Both the position numbers and the translations under genes were made by a program. A DNA stretch of 64,000 nt from Nocardioides phosphati (GTDB lineage: Bacteria > Actinomycetota > Actinomycetes > Propionibacteriales > Nocardioidaceae). The stretch is taken from NCBI RefSeq assembly GCF_014646375.1, contig NZ_BMNI01000005.1, forward strand, positions 1 to 64,000, read 5' to 3'. The first letter of the stretch is position 1. The number at the start of each line of letters is the position of its first letter. Under the pieces are notes generated by a model. It was not told where the DNA came from and searched no databases. It was given only the letters and a program-made list of their open reading frames with translations. Below are positions 32,779 through 41,628 of the stretch, piece after piece.

Positions 32779-32805
32779 CAGGACTGAGGAAGAAGCTCAG
32801 TCCTG
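32779..32805 (-). terminator. 10-bp hairpin overlapping the eda stop codon
   Basis: CAGGACTGAG (32779-32788) and CTCAGTCCTG (32796-32805) are perfect complements with a 7-nt loop. The stem includes the eda TGA. There is no T-run, so it may protect the 3' end as much as terminate. Confidence 0.5.
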
Positions 32806-33417
32806 GATGAGCGCGCTGACCGTGGCGCGGGCGGTGGCCGTGATCGACGACCAGTCCCGCGACTTCACTGCGCTGGCCGGGGTCAGCCAGCTGCCGCCCA
32901 CGCAGGCGACGTTCGGCAGCGCGAGGTAGCGCGGCGCCGAGTCCAGGGTGATGCCTCCGGTCGGGCAGAACCGGAGGTCGGGGAGGGGCCCGCCGAGCGA
33001 GGAGAGGAACGGCGCGCCGCCGACCGCCTCGGCGGGGAAGAACTTCAGCTCGGTCAGCCCGGCCTCGCGGAGCACGAGCGCCTCCGAGATCGTGGAGCAG
33101 CCCGGGAGGACCGTGACGCCCGTCGCCAGCATCGCGTCGAGCAGCGCCGGCGTCGTGCCGGGGGAGACGAGGAACGACGAGCCTGCCTTGACCGCGTCCT
33201 CAGCCTGCTGCGGCGTGGTCACGGTGCCGGCGCCGACGGCGATCTCGGGCACCTCGGCGGCGATCCGCCGGATCGACTCGAGCGCCGTCGGCGTGCGGAG
33301 GGTGAGCTCGATGACGCCGATGCCGCCCTCGACGAGCGCCCGCGCGAGCGGCACGGCCGAGTCGGGGTCGTCGAGGACGACGACGGGGACGACGGGGGAG
33401 AGGTCGAGGATGCTCAT
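32797..33417 (-). CDS. eda: KDPG (2-keto-3-deoxy-6-phosphogluconate) aldolase
   Basis: Eda splits KDPG to pyruvate and glyceraldehyde 3-phosphate, the last step of the Entner-Doudoroff pathway. The 206-residue TIM barrel keeps the catalytic Glu (E37 in VIELTLRTP) and the Schiff-base Lys (K125 in ELKFFPAEA), plus [10 protein letters not shown] and CPTGGI for phosphate binding. Its ATG overlaps the edd stop by one base (TGATG), so translation is coupled. It is the last gene of zwf-edd-eda. Confidence 0.94.
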   Translation of the reverse strand: MSILDLSPVVPVVVLDDPDSAVPLARALVEGGIGVIELTLRTPTALESIRRIAAEVPEIAVGAGTVTTPQQAEDAVKAGSSFLVSPGTTPALLDAMLATGVTVLPGCSTISEALVLREAGLTELKFFPAEAVGGAPFLSSLGGPLPDLRFCPTGGITLDSAPRYLALPNVACVGGSWLTPASAVKSRDWSSITATARATVSALIQD

Positions 33418-35222
33418 CAGTGGTTGCTCCCGAAGAAGGACGCCCCGCGGTCGGCGGAGGAGACGAGGTGGCGCATGCCCGCGAAGAGCTCGCGACCGGT
33501 GCCGTGGACAGTGTTGTCGACCAGGTGCGGCTCGCGCCCCGCCAGGTCGGCGTCGATGTGGAGGAGGCCGGTGGCGCCGTCGACGGTGATGACGTCACCG
33601 TCGCGGACCCGCGCCAGCGGGCCGCCCTGCGACGCCTCGGGCGTCACGTGGATCGCGGCGAGGACCTTGCCCGACGCGCCGGACATGCGGCCGTCGGTGA
33701 CGATGGCGACCTTCTGCCCCCGCCCCTGGAGTACGCCGAGCGGCGGGGTCAGCTTGTGGAGCTCCGGCATGCCGTTGGCCGAGGGCCCCTGGTGGCGGAT
33801 GACCGCCACGAAGTCGCCGGTCAGGTCGCCGGCCTGGAAGGCGGCGATCAGGTCGTCCTGGTCCTCGAAGACGCGGGCCGGGGCGGTGACGGTGCGCTTG
33901 TCGGGGGCGACGGCGGAGACCTTGACGACGCCCGTGCCGAGGTTGCCCTTCAGCACCCGGAGGCCACCCTCCTTGTCGAAGGGGTCGTCGGCGGTGCGCA
34001 GGATGTCGGTGTCGAGCGACTCGGCCGGGCCGTCGACCCAGGTGAGCTCGCCGTCGATCAGCTTCGGCTCCTGCAGGTAGCGCGCGAGGCCCGGACCGGC
34101 GACCGTCTGGACGTCCTCGTGCAGCAGGCCGGCGTCGAGCAGCGTGCGGATCGTGAGCTGGAGGCCGCCGGCGGCCGCGAAGTGGTTCACGTCGGCGGAG
34201 CCGTTGGGGTAGACCCGGGCGATCAGCGGCACGACGCCGGAGAGGTCGCTGAGGTCCTCCCACGTGAGCTGGATGCCCGCCGCCGCCGCGATGGCGGGCA
34301 GGTGGAGCGTGTGGTTGGTGGAGCCGCCGGTGGCGAGCAGGGCGACGCAGGCGTTGACGATGACCTTCTCGTCGACGAGCTCGCCGAGCGGGGCCTCGGC
34401 GCGCTGCGCGAGCTGGGTGACCCGCGCGGACGTGGCCTCGGTCAGCGCCTGGCGCAGCGGCGTACCGGGGTTGACGAAGCTCGAGCCGGGCAGGTGCAGG
34501 CCCATGACCTCCATCAGCATCTGGTTGCTGTTGGCGGTGCCGTAGAAGGTGCACGTGCCGACCGAGTGGTACGACGCGGCCTCGGCCTCGAGGAGCGCGT
34601 CGCGGCCGACCTTGCCCTCGGCGTAGAGCCCGCGGATGCGCGCCTTCTCGTCGTTGGGCAGGCCCGAGGTCATCGGGCCGGCGGGGACGAACGCGGTCGG
34701 CAGGTGGCCGAACGAGAGCGCGCCGATCAGCATGCCGGGAACGATCTTGTCGCAGACGCCGAGCATGAGCGCGCCGTCGAACATGTCGTGCGAGAGGCCG
34801 ATCGCGGTGGCCATCGCGATGACGTCGCGGGAGAAGAGCGAGAGCTGCATGCCGTCGCGACCCTGCGTGACGCCGTCGCACATGGCGGGGACCCCACCGG
34901 CGACCTGGGCGATGCCGCCCGCGCGGATGACGGCCTTCTTGATCAGCGGCGGGTAGGTCTCGAACGGCGCGTGTGCCGACAGCATGTCGTTGTAGGACGT
35001 GACGATCGCGATGTTCGGCTTCACCAGCTGGCGGAGCTCGGCCTTGTCCTCGACCGGGGCCGAGGCGAAGCCGTGGGCCAGGTTGCCGCAGGCCAGCCGG
35101 CCACGGGCCGGGCCGCGCTGCTGGGCGGCGCGGATGCCGGCGAGGTAAGCGGCTCGCGACGTGGCCGACCGCTCGGTGATGCGCGCGGTCACCGCCGCGA
35201 GGGTGGGGTGGAGTGTGGTCAT
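33417..35222 (-). CDS. edd: 6-phosphogluconate dehydratase
   Basis: Edd dehydrates 6-phosphogluconate to KDPG. The 601-residue protein has the IlvD/Edd Fe-S cysteines in [19 protein letters not shown] and VCDKIVPGM, and the substrate blocks [34 protein letters not shown] and [11 protein letters not shown]. The NLAHGF and FETYP segments mark Edd rather than dihydroxyacid dehydratase. The ATG at 35222 overlaps the zwf stop (TGATG). The frame is open further upstream but that part is antisense shadow of zwf. Confidence 0.94.
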   Translation of the reverse strand: MTTLHPTLAAVTARITERSATSRAAYLAGIRAAQQRGPARGRLACGNLAHGFASAPVEDKAELRQLVKPNIAIVTSYNDMLSAHAPFETYPPLIKKAVIRAGGIAQVAGGVPAMCDGVTQGRDGMQLSLFSRDVIAMATAIGLSHDMFDGALMLGVCDKIVPGMLIGALSFGHLPTAFVPAGPMTSGLPNDEKARIRGLYAEGKVGRDALLEAEAASYHSVGTCTFYGTANSNQMLMEVMGLHLPGSSFVNPGTPLRQALTEATSARVTQLAQRAEAPLGELVDEKVIVNACVALLATGGSTNHTLHLPAIAAAAGIQLTWEDLSDLSGVVPLIARVYPNGSADVNHFAAAGGLQLTIRTLLDAGLLHEDVQTVAGPGLARYLQEPKLIDGELTWVDGPAESLDTDILRTADDPFDKEGGLRVLKGNLGTGVVKVSAVAPDKRTVTAPARVFEDQDDLIAAFQAGDLTGDFVAVIRHQGPSANGMPELHKLTPPLGVLQGRGQKVAIVTDGRMSGASGKVLAAIHVTPEASQGGPLARVRDGDVITVDGATGLLHIDADLAGREPHLVDNTVHGTGRELFAGMRHLVSSADRGASFFGSNH

Positions 35223-36691
35223 CAGACGTTGCTCTCGTGCCAGGAGCGCCCGTCGCGCTCGATGAGTGCGGTGGCCTCCGCGGGGCCGGTCGTGCCGGCC
35301 TCGTAGGGCGCCGGGGGGAGGTCGGAGGCGGCGTGGTGCTCGATGATCGGCTGGGCCCACTGCCAGGCCGCCTCGATCTCGTCGCGCCGCATGAAGAGCG
35401 TGGGGTTGCCGCGGACGACGTCCATCAGGAGCCGCTCGTAGGCCTCGGGTGACGGTGCGCCGAACGCCTGGGCGAAGTTGAGGTCGAGCGAGACCGGGCG
35501 TGTGCGGTAGCCGCCGGGGCCGGGCTCCTTGGCCATCAGGTGGAGCTGGACGCTGTCGTCGGGCTGAAGCCGCAGGACCAGCCGGTTGGGCTCGGTCACG
35601 GTGTCCTCACCCGGGAACATCGGGTGCGGGATCGGGCGGAACTGGATGACGATCTCGCTCGCCCGCGCGGCCAGGCGCTTGCCGGTGCGCAGGTAGAACG
35701 GCACGCCGGCCCAGCGCCAGTTGCTGACCTCCGCGCGGATCGCGACGAAGGTCTCCGTGCGGGAGGCGCCGGCCTCCAGCTCCTCGACGTACGCCGGGAC
35801 GGGCTTGCCGCCGACCGTGCCCGCGGCGTACTGCCCGAAGACGGCCGCCCGGGCGACGTCGTCGCCGGTGAGGGGCTTGAGCGCCTGGAGGACCTTGAGC
35901 TTCTCGTTGCGGACTGCCTCGCCGGCGACCGCCGACGGCGGTTCCATGGCGACGAGGCAGAGCAGCTGGAGCAGGTGGTTCTGCACCATGTCGCGCATCG
36001 CGCCGGAGTGGTCGTAGTAGCCCGCGCGCTGGCCGACGCCGAGCGTCTCGGCGGCGGTGATCTGCACGTGGTCGATGTGCTGGGCGTTCCACAGCGGCTC
36101 GAAGACGGCGTTGGCGAAACGGGTGACCAGGAGGTTCTGGACCGACTCCTTGCCGAGGTAGTGGTCGATGCGGAAGACGCGCGACTCGTCGAAGACGGCG
36201 TCGACGGCGTCGTTGATCGCGCGGGCCGACGCGATGTCGGTGCCGATCGGCTTCTCGAGGACCACACGGCTCTCGGAGGTCACGAGGTAGTTGTCCGCCA
36301 GGCGCTGGCAGATCGTGCCGAAGAGGGCGGGGCCGACGGCGAGGTAGAAGACGCGGGTGAGGTTGGCGCCGTCCTCGATCGCGCGGGCGAGCGCGGTCCA
36401 GCCTGCCTGCTCGTCGATGTCGAGCGTGACGTGGCTCAGGCGGGTCAGGAAGTGCGCGAGGTCGGCCGGGTCGGCCTCCGGCACGAACTCCTCCAGCGCG
36501 CTGCCGACCTTGTCGCGGTAGCCCGCGTCGTCGAGGCCGGCGCGGGAGACGGCGACCACGCGGGAGGAGGCGGGCAGCTGCCCGTCGCTCATCCGGTGGA
36601 AGAGGGCGGGGAGCAGCTTGCGGAAGGCGAGATCTCCGGTGCCACCGAAGATGACGAAGTCGCTCGGGGTGAGCTCGGTCATCGAGGTCAT
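35222..36691 (-). CDS. zwf: glucose-6-phosphate 1-dehydrogenase
   Basis: Zwf oxidises glucose 6-phosphate to 6-phosphogluconolactone with NADP or NAD. The 489 residues have the nucleotide loop [16 protein letters not shown] (15-30) and the substrate signature RIDHYLGKE (174-182), with EKPIGTD before it. It heads zwf-edd-eda; a lactonase gene is not adjacent. There is no SD. TACTCT lies 7 nt before the ATG, so a leaderless message is likely; a second ATG three codons in is possible. The ROK operator candidate sits 17-43 bp upstream of the start. Confidence 0.94.
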   Translation of the reverse strand: MTSMTELTPSDFVIFGGTGDLAFRKLLPALFHRMSDGQLPASSRVVAVSRAGLDDAGYRDKVGSALEEFVPEADPADLAHFLTRLSHVTLDIDEQAGWTALARAIEDGANLTRVFYLAVGPALFGTICQRLADNYLVTSESRVVLEKPIGTDIASARAINDAVDAVFDESRVFRIDHYLGKESVQNLLVTRFANAVFEPLWNAQHIDHVQITAAETLGVGQRAGYYDHSGAMRDMVQNHLLQLLCLVAMEPPSAVAGEAVRNEKLKVLQALKPLTGDDVARAAVFGQYAAGTVGGKPVPAYVEELEAGASRTETFVAIRAEVSNWRWAGVPFYLRTGKRLAARASEIVIQFRPIPHPMFPGEDTVTEPNRLVLRLQPDDSVQLHLMAKEPGPGGYRTRPVSLDLNFAQAFGAPSPEAYERLLMDVVRGNPTLFMRRDEIEAAWQWAQPIIEHHAASDLPPAPYEAGTTGPAEATALIERDGRSWHESNV

Positions 36692-36698
36692 GTTCAGC

Positions 36699-36704
36699 AG
36701 AGTA
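36699..36704 (-). promoter_or_regulatory. -10 box TACTCT for leaderless zwf
   Basis: On the minus strand TACTCT fits TAnnnT and is 7 nt before the zwf ATG, with no SD between. The upstream operator arm lies in the expected spacer. Confidence 0.55.
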
Positions 36705-36707
36705 CCG

Positions 36708-36734
36708 ACTTATGCGCTCGAAAGATACATAAGT
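36708..36734. promoter_or_regulatory. candidate ROK operator, copy 2 (zwf/ROK intergenic)
   Basis: ACTTATG (36708-36714), 13 nt, CATAAGT (36728-36734): a perfect 7-bp inverted repeat in the 92-bp divergent gap. The spacing and words match copy 1 before ppgK. It overlaps the zwf promoter and lies upstream of the ROK promoter. Confidence 0.65.
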
Positions 36735-36770
36735 TCCCGGAAAGTTGGACCAGACCGGCAGAAGTGCGGC

Positions 36771-36776
36771 TAGGCT
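36771..36776 (+). promoter_or_regulatory. -10 box TAGGCT for the leaderless ROK gene
   Basis: TAGGCT is 7 nt before the ATG at 36784. TTGGAC at 36745-36750 could be a -35, but the 20-bp spacing is long. Confidence 0.6.
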
Positions 36777-36783
36777 CCCGCTC

Positions 36784-37965
36784 ATGGCAGGCGGAGGCGC
36801 GACAGCACTACCGACCGCTGGCGGGGTCCTCGACCTGATCCGCCGCGGCGACGTACGCACGCGTGCGGACGTCGCCTCCGTGACCGGCCTCTCGCGTACG
36901 GCGGTGACCGCGCGCCTCTCCGCGCTGCTGGGCTCCGGCCTGGTCGTCGAAGGTGGCGAGGCACCGTCCACCGGCGGCCGTCCCGCGACGTTCCTGCAGT
37001 TCAACGGGCGCGCCGGCAGCGTGCTCGCCGTGGCCGTCGGCCGCAGCCGCACCCAGCTCGCCGTGTGCGACCTGGCCGGCGAGGTGCTGGCCACCGCGGA
37101 GTTCGACCACGCCGACGGCCTCGAGCCCGACGCCCTCTTCCGCCGCGTCGACAAGCGGCTCGGTGCCCTGCTCGCCGAGGCCGGGGTGGCGCGCGACTCG
37201 GTGCGCGGCGTGGGCCTGAGCCTGCCCGGCATCGTCGACGCCGCCACCGCCACCTGCGTCTCCGCCCCGGTGCTCCGCGGGTGGGACGGCGTGGCGCTCG
37301 CGCCGTACTTCTCCAGCCTCGAGGGCGCCGTCGTCCACGTCGAGAACGACGCGAAGGCGCTCGCGCTCTCCGAGGCCCACGGCCACCTGCTCGAGCACCC
37401 CGACCTGGTCGTGCTCAAGGCGTCGACCGGCCTCGGCTGCGGCGTCTTCGTCCAGGGCCGCCTCGTGCGCGGTGCGAAGGGCGCGGCGGGCGAGATCGGC
37501 CACACCAAGAACCCCGGCGCCGACGGCCGCACCTGCCGCTGTGGCGAGGTCGGCTGCATCGAGGCGGTCGCGGCCGGCTGGGCGCTGGTCCAGGACTCCA
37601 TCGCCGACGGCGTCGAGGTCGCCCACGTGCGTGAGCTCGCCGACCTCGCGGTCGCGGGCGACGCGGTCGCTCGCCGCCGGATCCGCGAGAGCGGACGCCG
37701 CGTCGGCGAGGTGCTCGCGGGCGTCGTCAACCTGCTCAACCCGGGCGCGATCGTCGTCGGCGGCGACCTCGCCGCGGCGTACGACATCTTCGTCGCGGGG
37801 CTGCGCGAGACGCTCTACGCCGGTGCTGCGGCAGGTGCCTCCAACGACCTGGTCATCCTGCCCGCGACGCATGGTGCGGCCGCGGGCACGGTCGGCTGCG
37901 CGCAGCTCGCGATCGCCGACGTGCTCAGCCCCGCCGCCGTCGACGCGCTGCTCAACCGCGACTGA
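36784..37965 (+). CDS. ROK family transcriptional regulator
   Basis: The 393 residues combine an N-terminal winged helix ([31 protein letters not shown]) with a ROK sugar-kinase-like domain. The ROK zinc site is present: GEIGHTKNPGADGRTCRCGEVGCIEA, with CxCGxxGCxE spread over its second half. The ATP loop is poor (VAVGRSRTQLAV), as in repressors without kinase activity. Divergent transcription from zwf-edd-eda and a perfect dyad between the two make it the likely controller of the Entner-Doudoroff genes, possibly with ppgK. The start is leaderless-type. Confidence 0.87.
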   Translation: MAGGGATALPTAGGVLDLIRRGDVRTRADVASVTGLSRTAVTARLSALLGSGLVVEGGEAPSTGGRPATFLQFNGRAGSVLAVAVGRSRTQLAVCDLAGEVLATAEFDHADGLEPDALFRRVDKRLGALLAEAGVARDSVRGVGLSLPGIVDAATATCVSAPVLRGWDGVALAPYFSSLEGAVVHVENDAKALALSEAHGHLLEHPDLVVLKASTGLGCGVFVQGRLVRGAKGAAGEIGHTKNPGADGRTCRCGEVGCIEAVAAGWALVQDSIADGVEVAHVRELADLAVAGDAVARRRIRESGRRVGEVLAGVVNLLNPGAIVVGGDLAAAYDIFVAGLRETLYAGAAAGASNDLVILPATHGAAAGTVGCAQLAIADVLSPAAVDALLNRD

Positions 37966-38019
37966 GGTCCACCCGGCCACGAGGACGGCGCGCTGACGGG
38001 CGGGCGGCGCTCATGCGGG

Positions 38020-38403
38020 TCAGCGCTGGTCGATGCGGCAGGCGTCGGTCGCGCCCGGGAGCCGGTAGCGGTTGCGCGCCACCCAGCCGTAGACGACGGC
38101 AGCGAGCAGGCGGATCACGGGGAGCGTCATCAGCCACCCCGCCAGCCGGTACGGCGCGGCGCAGGTCCGCAGCGCTGCCGCGATCGCCTGCGCACCCGAG
38201 GCGGTCGCCTGCCCGGAGGCGTCGAGCCACCAGGCGGCGGTGGTGACGTCGTGCTCGGTGAGCTGGAGCGCCTCCAGGTCGACCGCCTGCCACGGGGTGA
38301 CGGTGCAGGTGCCGTGCCGCTCGAGCCAGTGCGCCGACGTCGTGCAGAAGCCGCAGTCGGCGTCGTACAGGACCGTGCCGGAGAGGCGGGCGAGCGGCGT
38401 CAT
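38020..38403 (-). CDS. thiol-disulfide oxidoreductase DCC family protein (DUF393)
   Basis: The 127-residue protein begins with the family pattern VLYDADCGFCTTSAHWLERH, where DxDCxxC gives the DCC name. A hydrophobic stretch (AGWLMTLPVIRLLAAVVYGWVARNRYRLP) near the C-terminus fits a membrane-associated tail. Members resemble thioredoxin-fold proteins, and their substrates are mostly unknown. The ATG has TAGCCT 7 nt upstream and no SD. It is divergent from the sirtuin gene; the starts are only 49 bp apart. Confidence 0.82.
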   Translation of the reverse strand: MTPLARLSGTVLYDADCGFCTTSAHWLERHGTCTVTPWQAVDLEALQLTEHDVTTAAWWLDASGQATASGAQAIAAALRTCAAPYRLAGWLMTLPVIRLLAAVVYGWVARNRYRLPGATDACRIDQR

Positions 38404-38410
38404 GCTGCCG

Positions 38411-38416
38411 AGGCTA
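38411..38416 (-). promoter_or_regulatory. -10 box TAGCCT for the leaderless DCC-family gene
   Basis: On the minus strand TAGCCT lies 7 nt before the ATG at 38403. Its divergent partner has its own box 24 bp away. Confidence 0.6.
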
Positions 38417-38439
38417 CGCCGCGGGGCCACGTGACGGCT

Positions 38440-38445
38440 TAGGGT
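38440..38445 (+). promoter_or_regulatory. -10 box TAGGGT for the leaderless sirtuin gene
   Basis: TAGGGT is 7 nt before the ATG at 38453, with no SD between. Confidence 0.6.
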
Positions 38446-38452
38446 GCACGTC

Positions 38453-39145
38453 ATGCGCATCGTGGTCCTGACCGGAGCCGGCGTCTCCGCGGAGAGCGGG
38501 GTGCCCACCTTCCGCGACGCCGACGGGCTCTGGGAGGGGCATCGCGTCGAGGACGTCGCGACGCCCGAGGGCTACGACGCCGACCCCGGCCTGGTGCACG
38601 CCTTCTACGACGCCCGGCGCGCTGCGCTCGCCGACGTCGCGCCCAACCCGGCGCACCTCGCGCTCGGCCGTCTCGAGGCGGTCCTGGGCCACGACCTCAC
38701 CATCGTCACGCAGAACGTCGACGACCTCCACGAGCGCGGCGGCGCCCACCACGTCCTCCACATGCACGGCGAGCTGCTCTCGGCCTGGTGCCGCGCCTGC
38801 GGCCACCGGTTCCGCTGGGAGGGCACGCTGGCCGACCGCCCGGCCTGCCCCGGCTGCGGGGTGAGCGAGCTCCGCCCGGACATCGTCTGGTTCGGCGAGA
38901 TGCCCTACGAGATGGACCGCATCTCCGCCGCCATCGCCGAGGCCGACCTCTTCGTCTCGATCGGCACCTCCGGTGCGGTCTACCCGGCGGCCGGCTTCGT
39001 CATCGAGGCGCGGGCGCGTGGCATCCGCAGCCTCGAGATCAACCTCGAGCCCTCCGAGGGCACCCACTGGTTCGACGAGGCGCGCCACGGCAAGGCCGGC
39101 GACCTCGTGCCGCGGTGGGTCGACGAGGTCCTCGGCCGGCTCTGA
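38453..39145 (+). CDS. cobB: sirtuin, NAD-dependent protein deacylase
   Basis: The 230-residue enzyme removes acyl groups from lysines with NAD. It has GAGVSAESGVPTFRD (8-22), TQNVDDLHERGG, the catalytic His in HMHGEL, a four-Cys zinc ribbon (CRACG and CPGCG), RPDIVWFGE and SIGTSGAVYPAAGFV. The FYDARR segment has the Tyr and Arg spacing of class III sirtuins, which prefer succinyl or malonyl groups. The start is leaderless-type. A GTG three codons earlier is in frame but less likely. Confidence 0.92.
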   Translation: MRIVVLTGAGVSAESGVPTFRDADGLWEGHRVEDVATPEGYDADPGLVHAFYDARRAALADVAPNPAHLALGRLEAVLGHDLTIVTQNVDDLHERGGAHHVLHMHGELLSAWCRACGHRFRWEGTLADRPACPGCGVSELRPDIVWFGEMPYEMDRISAAIAEADLFVSIGTSGAVYPAAGFVIEARARGIRSLEINLEPSEGTHWFDEARHGKAGDLVPRWVDEVLGRL

Positions 39146-39169
39146 CGGTCACCTACCTCCCGCGCGGGG

Positions 39170-39772
39170 TCAGCGCTCGGCCACGGCGGTGACCACCGCG
39201 TTGCCGAGCGGGTCGCCGTGGTGAAGCGGGCCACCGGTGCTGATCAGCCGCAGCTCGGGCCGGTCCGTCCGTGGGAAGACCCGGTCCGCGGGGAACGAGC
39301 CCTGCGCGTAGTAGTCGACGGACGTGACCCGGTAGTGGACCCGCTTGCGGTCCTTCCGCTCGACCGTCACGACGTCGCCGTCGCGGAGCCGCCCGAGCCC
39401 CTTGAGTACGCCGGGCTGCCGCGACGTACGCGCGATGTAGCCGGTGACGACCGTGATGCCGGCCTCGCCGGGGGTGACGGAGGTCGAGTCCCAGCCGGTC
39501 TCGCGCAGGGGAGGGAGCGTCAGCGTCCTGCCGTCCGCGGCCGCACGGAGCTCGACCACCTTCGCCGCGAGCCGGAGGCGCTCGATCAGGATCTGGTCCG
39601 GGGGCGAGGGCGGCAGGGGCGCAGCCGTCACGGCGGCGGGGGCCTGCGTCACTCCGGGCGCGGCCTGCGGGGACACGCCGGCGCCGAAGGCCATCGTCGC
39701 CCCTCCGGCCGCGAGGCAGACGGCGACCCCGGCGGTGAGGAGCCGGTGGCGGCGGGGCAGGGACGTGGACAT
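39170..39772 (-). CDS. degenerate sortase-like protein (catalytic His and Cys lost)
   Basis: The 200-residue protein has an N-terminal signal/anchor (LLTAGVAVCLAAGGATMAFG) and a C-terminal sortase fold that aligns with the next gene: TVVTGYIART against SVLAGHVDS, and LRLISTGG against LRLITCGG. The active-site His becomes Tyr (Y112) and the Cys becomes Thr (T179). The surrounding blocks (SFPADRVFPRTDRPELRLIS) are well kept, so this is a pseudoenzyme under constraint rather than a decayed gene. SD GGAGG is well placed. It is the last gene of the cluster, 17 nt after the active sortase. Confidence 0.75.
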   Translation of the reverse strand: MSTSLPRRHRLLTAGVAVCLAAGGATMAFGAGVSPQAAPGVTQAPAAVTAAPLPPSPPDQILIERLRLAAKVVELRAAADGRTLTLPPLRETGWDSTSVTPGEAGITVVTGYIARTSRQPGVLKGLGRLRDGDVVTVERKDRKRVHYRVTSVDYYAQGSFPADRVFPRTDRPELRLISTGGPLHHGDPLGNAVVTAVAER

Positions 39773-39789
39773 GGAGGCCTCCGGGTGGG

Positions 39790-40470
39790 TCAGGCTGCCG
39801 TGAGCGAGGTGAGGTGGGCGTAGACGACGACGTTGGAGAGGTAGTGGCCGGTCGCGGCGTCGAAGGTGCCGCCGCAGGTGATCAGCCGGAGCTCGGGGCG
39901 CGGGGTCGCGCCGTACACGCGCTTGGTGGGGAAGGCGGACTTGGAGACCTGCTCGACGTGGTCGACGCGGAACGTCGCGGTGCGGCCGTCGCTGCGGGTG
40001 ACGACGACCCGGTCACCGCGATGCAGCTCGCGGAGCCGGTAGAAGACGGCGGGGCCGGTCTTCGAGTCGACGTGGCCGGCGAGGACCGACGGGCCGACCT
40101 CGCCGGGGACGGGGGAGCGGTCGTACCAGCCGGCCGTCCAGGGCTGCGAGAGCGGAGGGACCTGGAGCTCGCCCTTCGCGGTGAGGTCGAGGTCCATGAG
40201 GCGGGTGTCGACGCCGATCCGTGGGACCCGCAGGCGCTCGGGGCGATCGGCGGCGCCTGCGCTGACGGGCCGGTCGGGCCGCTCGCCCTGGGCGACCGCG
40301 GGGGCCGCGCCCTCCGCAGCGGGGCCGGGGCGGTCGCCGGCCATCAGCCACGCGGCACCGACGACGAGGCCGATGAGCGACCACATCGCGATGGCGAGCA
40401 CGCCCAGGCCGATCGCCGTGGAGGGGTGCGGCGACGACTGGTCCGGACGGTTCGGGGTGAGCGTCTCCAT
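39790..40470 (-). CDS. class F sortase (intact)
   Basis: The 226-residue protein has a short N-terminal cytoplasmic part, one membrane helix (GLGVLAIAMWSLIGLVVGAA) and a sortase domain with catalytic His in VLAGHVDS (H133) and Cys in LRLITCGGTFD (C199). The layout and the ITCGG block fit actinobacterial class F enzymes. It is the only one of the three sortase-like proteins here with both residues. SD GGAGG ends 8 nt before the ATG, 3 nt after the upstream stop. Its natural substrate is unclear, as no neighbour has an LPxTG motif. Confidence 0.87.
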   Translation of the reverse strand: METLTPNRPDQSSPHPSTAIGLGVLAIAMWSLIGLVVGAAWLMAGDRPGPAAEGAAPAVAQGERPDRPVSAGAADRPERLRVPRIGVDTRLMDLDLTAKGELQVPPLSQPWTAGWYDRSPVPGEVGPSVLAGHVDSKTGPAVFYRLRELHRGDRVVVTRSDGRTATFRVDHVEQVSKSAFPTKRVYGATPRPELRLITCGGTFDAATGHYLSNVVVYAHLTSLTAA

Positions 40471-40473
40471 CGC

Positions 40474-41628
40474 TCAGTCCTCCATCGGGGCCGCGGTCAC
40501 CCACGCGGCGTGGGCGAAGACGATCGTGTTGCGGCCGGACTCCGCGTCGTAGCCGACCAGCCGGAGGAGCGGACGGCGGGTGGCGCCGTAGACCTCCTGT
40601 GTCGGGAAGGCCCGGGCGTCGACGGTCATCACCCGGTCGACCGTGAACGCCACCCGGCTGCCGTCGGTGCGGACGACGCGGAGCTGCTGGCCGGCCTTCG
40701 CGTGGGCGAGGCCCTGGAAGATCGCGTCGGTCGAGCCGATGACCACCGCCGGTCCCCGCTGCCCGGGGGCGGCGCCCTGGCCGTACCAGGCGGCGTGCCG
40801 CGGGTCCGGTGTGACCAGCACGCCGTTCTCCTTCATCAGCGTCATGCCCAGCCGCGTGTCGACACCGGCCGCCGGGAACTCGACGTACGCCGGGAGGACG
40901 CGCTTCGTGGTGTCCCACGCGTGGAGCCTGCGGACGCGCTCGACCTTCATCGCCTGGTGCTCCTCGCCGTGGGTGAGGCGCGGGTCGGCGGCGGGCGGCG
41001 GGGTGTCGTGGCCGAGCAGCGGCGCGAGCAGGAGCACCGCGCCGAAGACGCCGACGAAGAGCGCGACGGTCGCGAAGCGCGGGGTGCCGGGCCGCAGCCC
41101 GAGGGCGCCGAGGCTGAAGCCGCGGCTCCTGGCCGGCGCTTCCTCCGCTGCGGGCTCCTCCGCAGTGGTGGTGGCTTCGGGTGCGCGCGCCGGGGCCGGG
41201 ATAGCAGCGCGCGCCCGGGCCACCACCAGGCGCTGGCCCTCGTGCCGCCAGTGGGGCAGGAGGACCGGGAGGACCGCGGCCCGCACCAGCAGGGCCGCGG
41301 ACCAGAGCAGCGTGAAGAAGACGAGGTGTGTGCCGCGCGGTGCGGCGGAACCGAGCGCGTTCAGCGCCAGCCACGAGGCGCAGGCCTCGGGGACCCACGA
41401 CAGCAGCGTGAGGAGCGGCGGCCAGTCACGGTCCCAGCGCCGGTCCTGCAGCGCCTGGTACGCCGCGTCCCAGACGAGGCCGAGGACGGTGATGACGAGC
41501 AGGCCGATGAGGGCGCGCCCGAGCGTGAGGTGGTCGAGGAGGCCGGCGGCCGCGAGGGCAACCGGCACCCCGGGGACGAGGGCGAGGGCGAGGCGGGTCT
41601 GGACCCGGCCGGCGAGGGTGGGGGTCAC
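40474..41628 (-). CDS. polytopic membrane protein with degenerate sortase-like domain
   Basis: The first ~205 residues hold four hydrophobic segments (about 13-30, 40-56, 102-124, 186-205). The C-terminal ~150 residues align with class F sortases (AAWYGQGAAPGQRGPAVVIGS, FPTQEVYGATRRPLLRLV), but His is Ser (S299) and Cys is Tyr (Y360). So a dead sortase domain is fused to a membrane anchor of its own. The GTG start overlaps the FAD-protein stop by 4 nt, so they are coupled. The frame continues open upstream as shadow. A scaffold or substrate-presenting role is a guess. Confidence 0.72.
   Translation of the reverse strand: MTPTLAGRVQTRLALALVPGVPVALAAAGLLDHLTLGRALIGLLVITVLGLVWDAAYQALQDRRWDRDWPPLLTLLSWVPEACASWLALNALGSAAPRGTHLVFFTLLWSAALLVRAAVLPVLLPHWRHEGQRLVVARARAAIPAPARAPEATTTAEEPAAEEAPARSRGFSLGALGLRPGTPRFATVALFVGVFGAVLLLAPLLGHDTPPPAADPRLTHGEEHQAMKVERVRRLHAWDTTKRVLPAYVEFPAAGVDTRLGMTLMKENGVLVTPDPRHAAWYGQGAAPGQRGPAVVIGSTDAIFQGLAHAKAGQQLRVVRTDGSRVAFTVDRVMTVDARAFPTQEVYGATRRPLLRLVGYDAESGRNTIVFAHAAWVTAAPMED

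Larger units (their letters stand above)
32183..32796. other. 614-bp gene-free region between ppgK and eda
   Basis: No frame here has a plausible start, codon bias or recognisable motif. It holds short tandem repeats (GATCTGCG at about 32204-32222, a heptamer array at 32281), a repeated 12-mer (GTTGACGCATCA at 32383, GTTGACACATCA at 32426), a 16-bp palindrome (GACACAT-CA-ATGTGTC, 32429-32444), an inverted repeat (GACAGTTC/GAACTGTC, 32580-32614) and a strong hairpin at 32692-32739. Confidence 0.6.
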
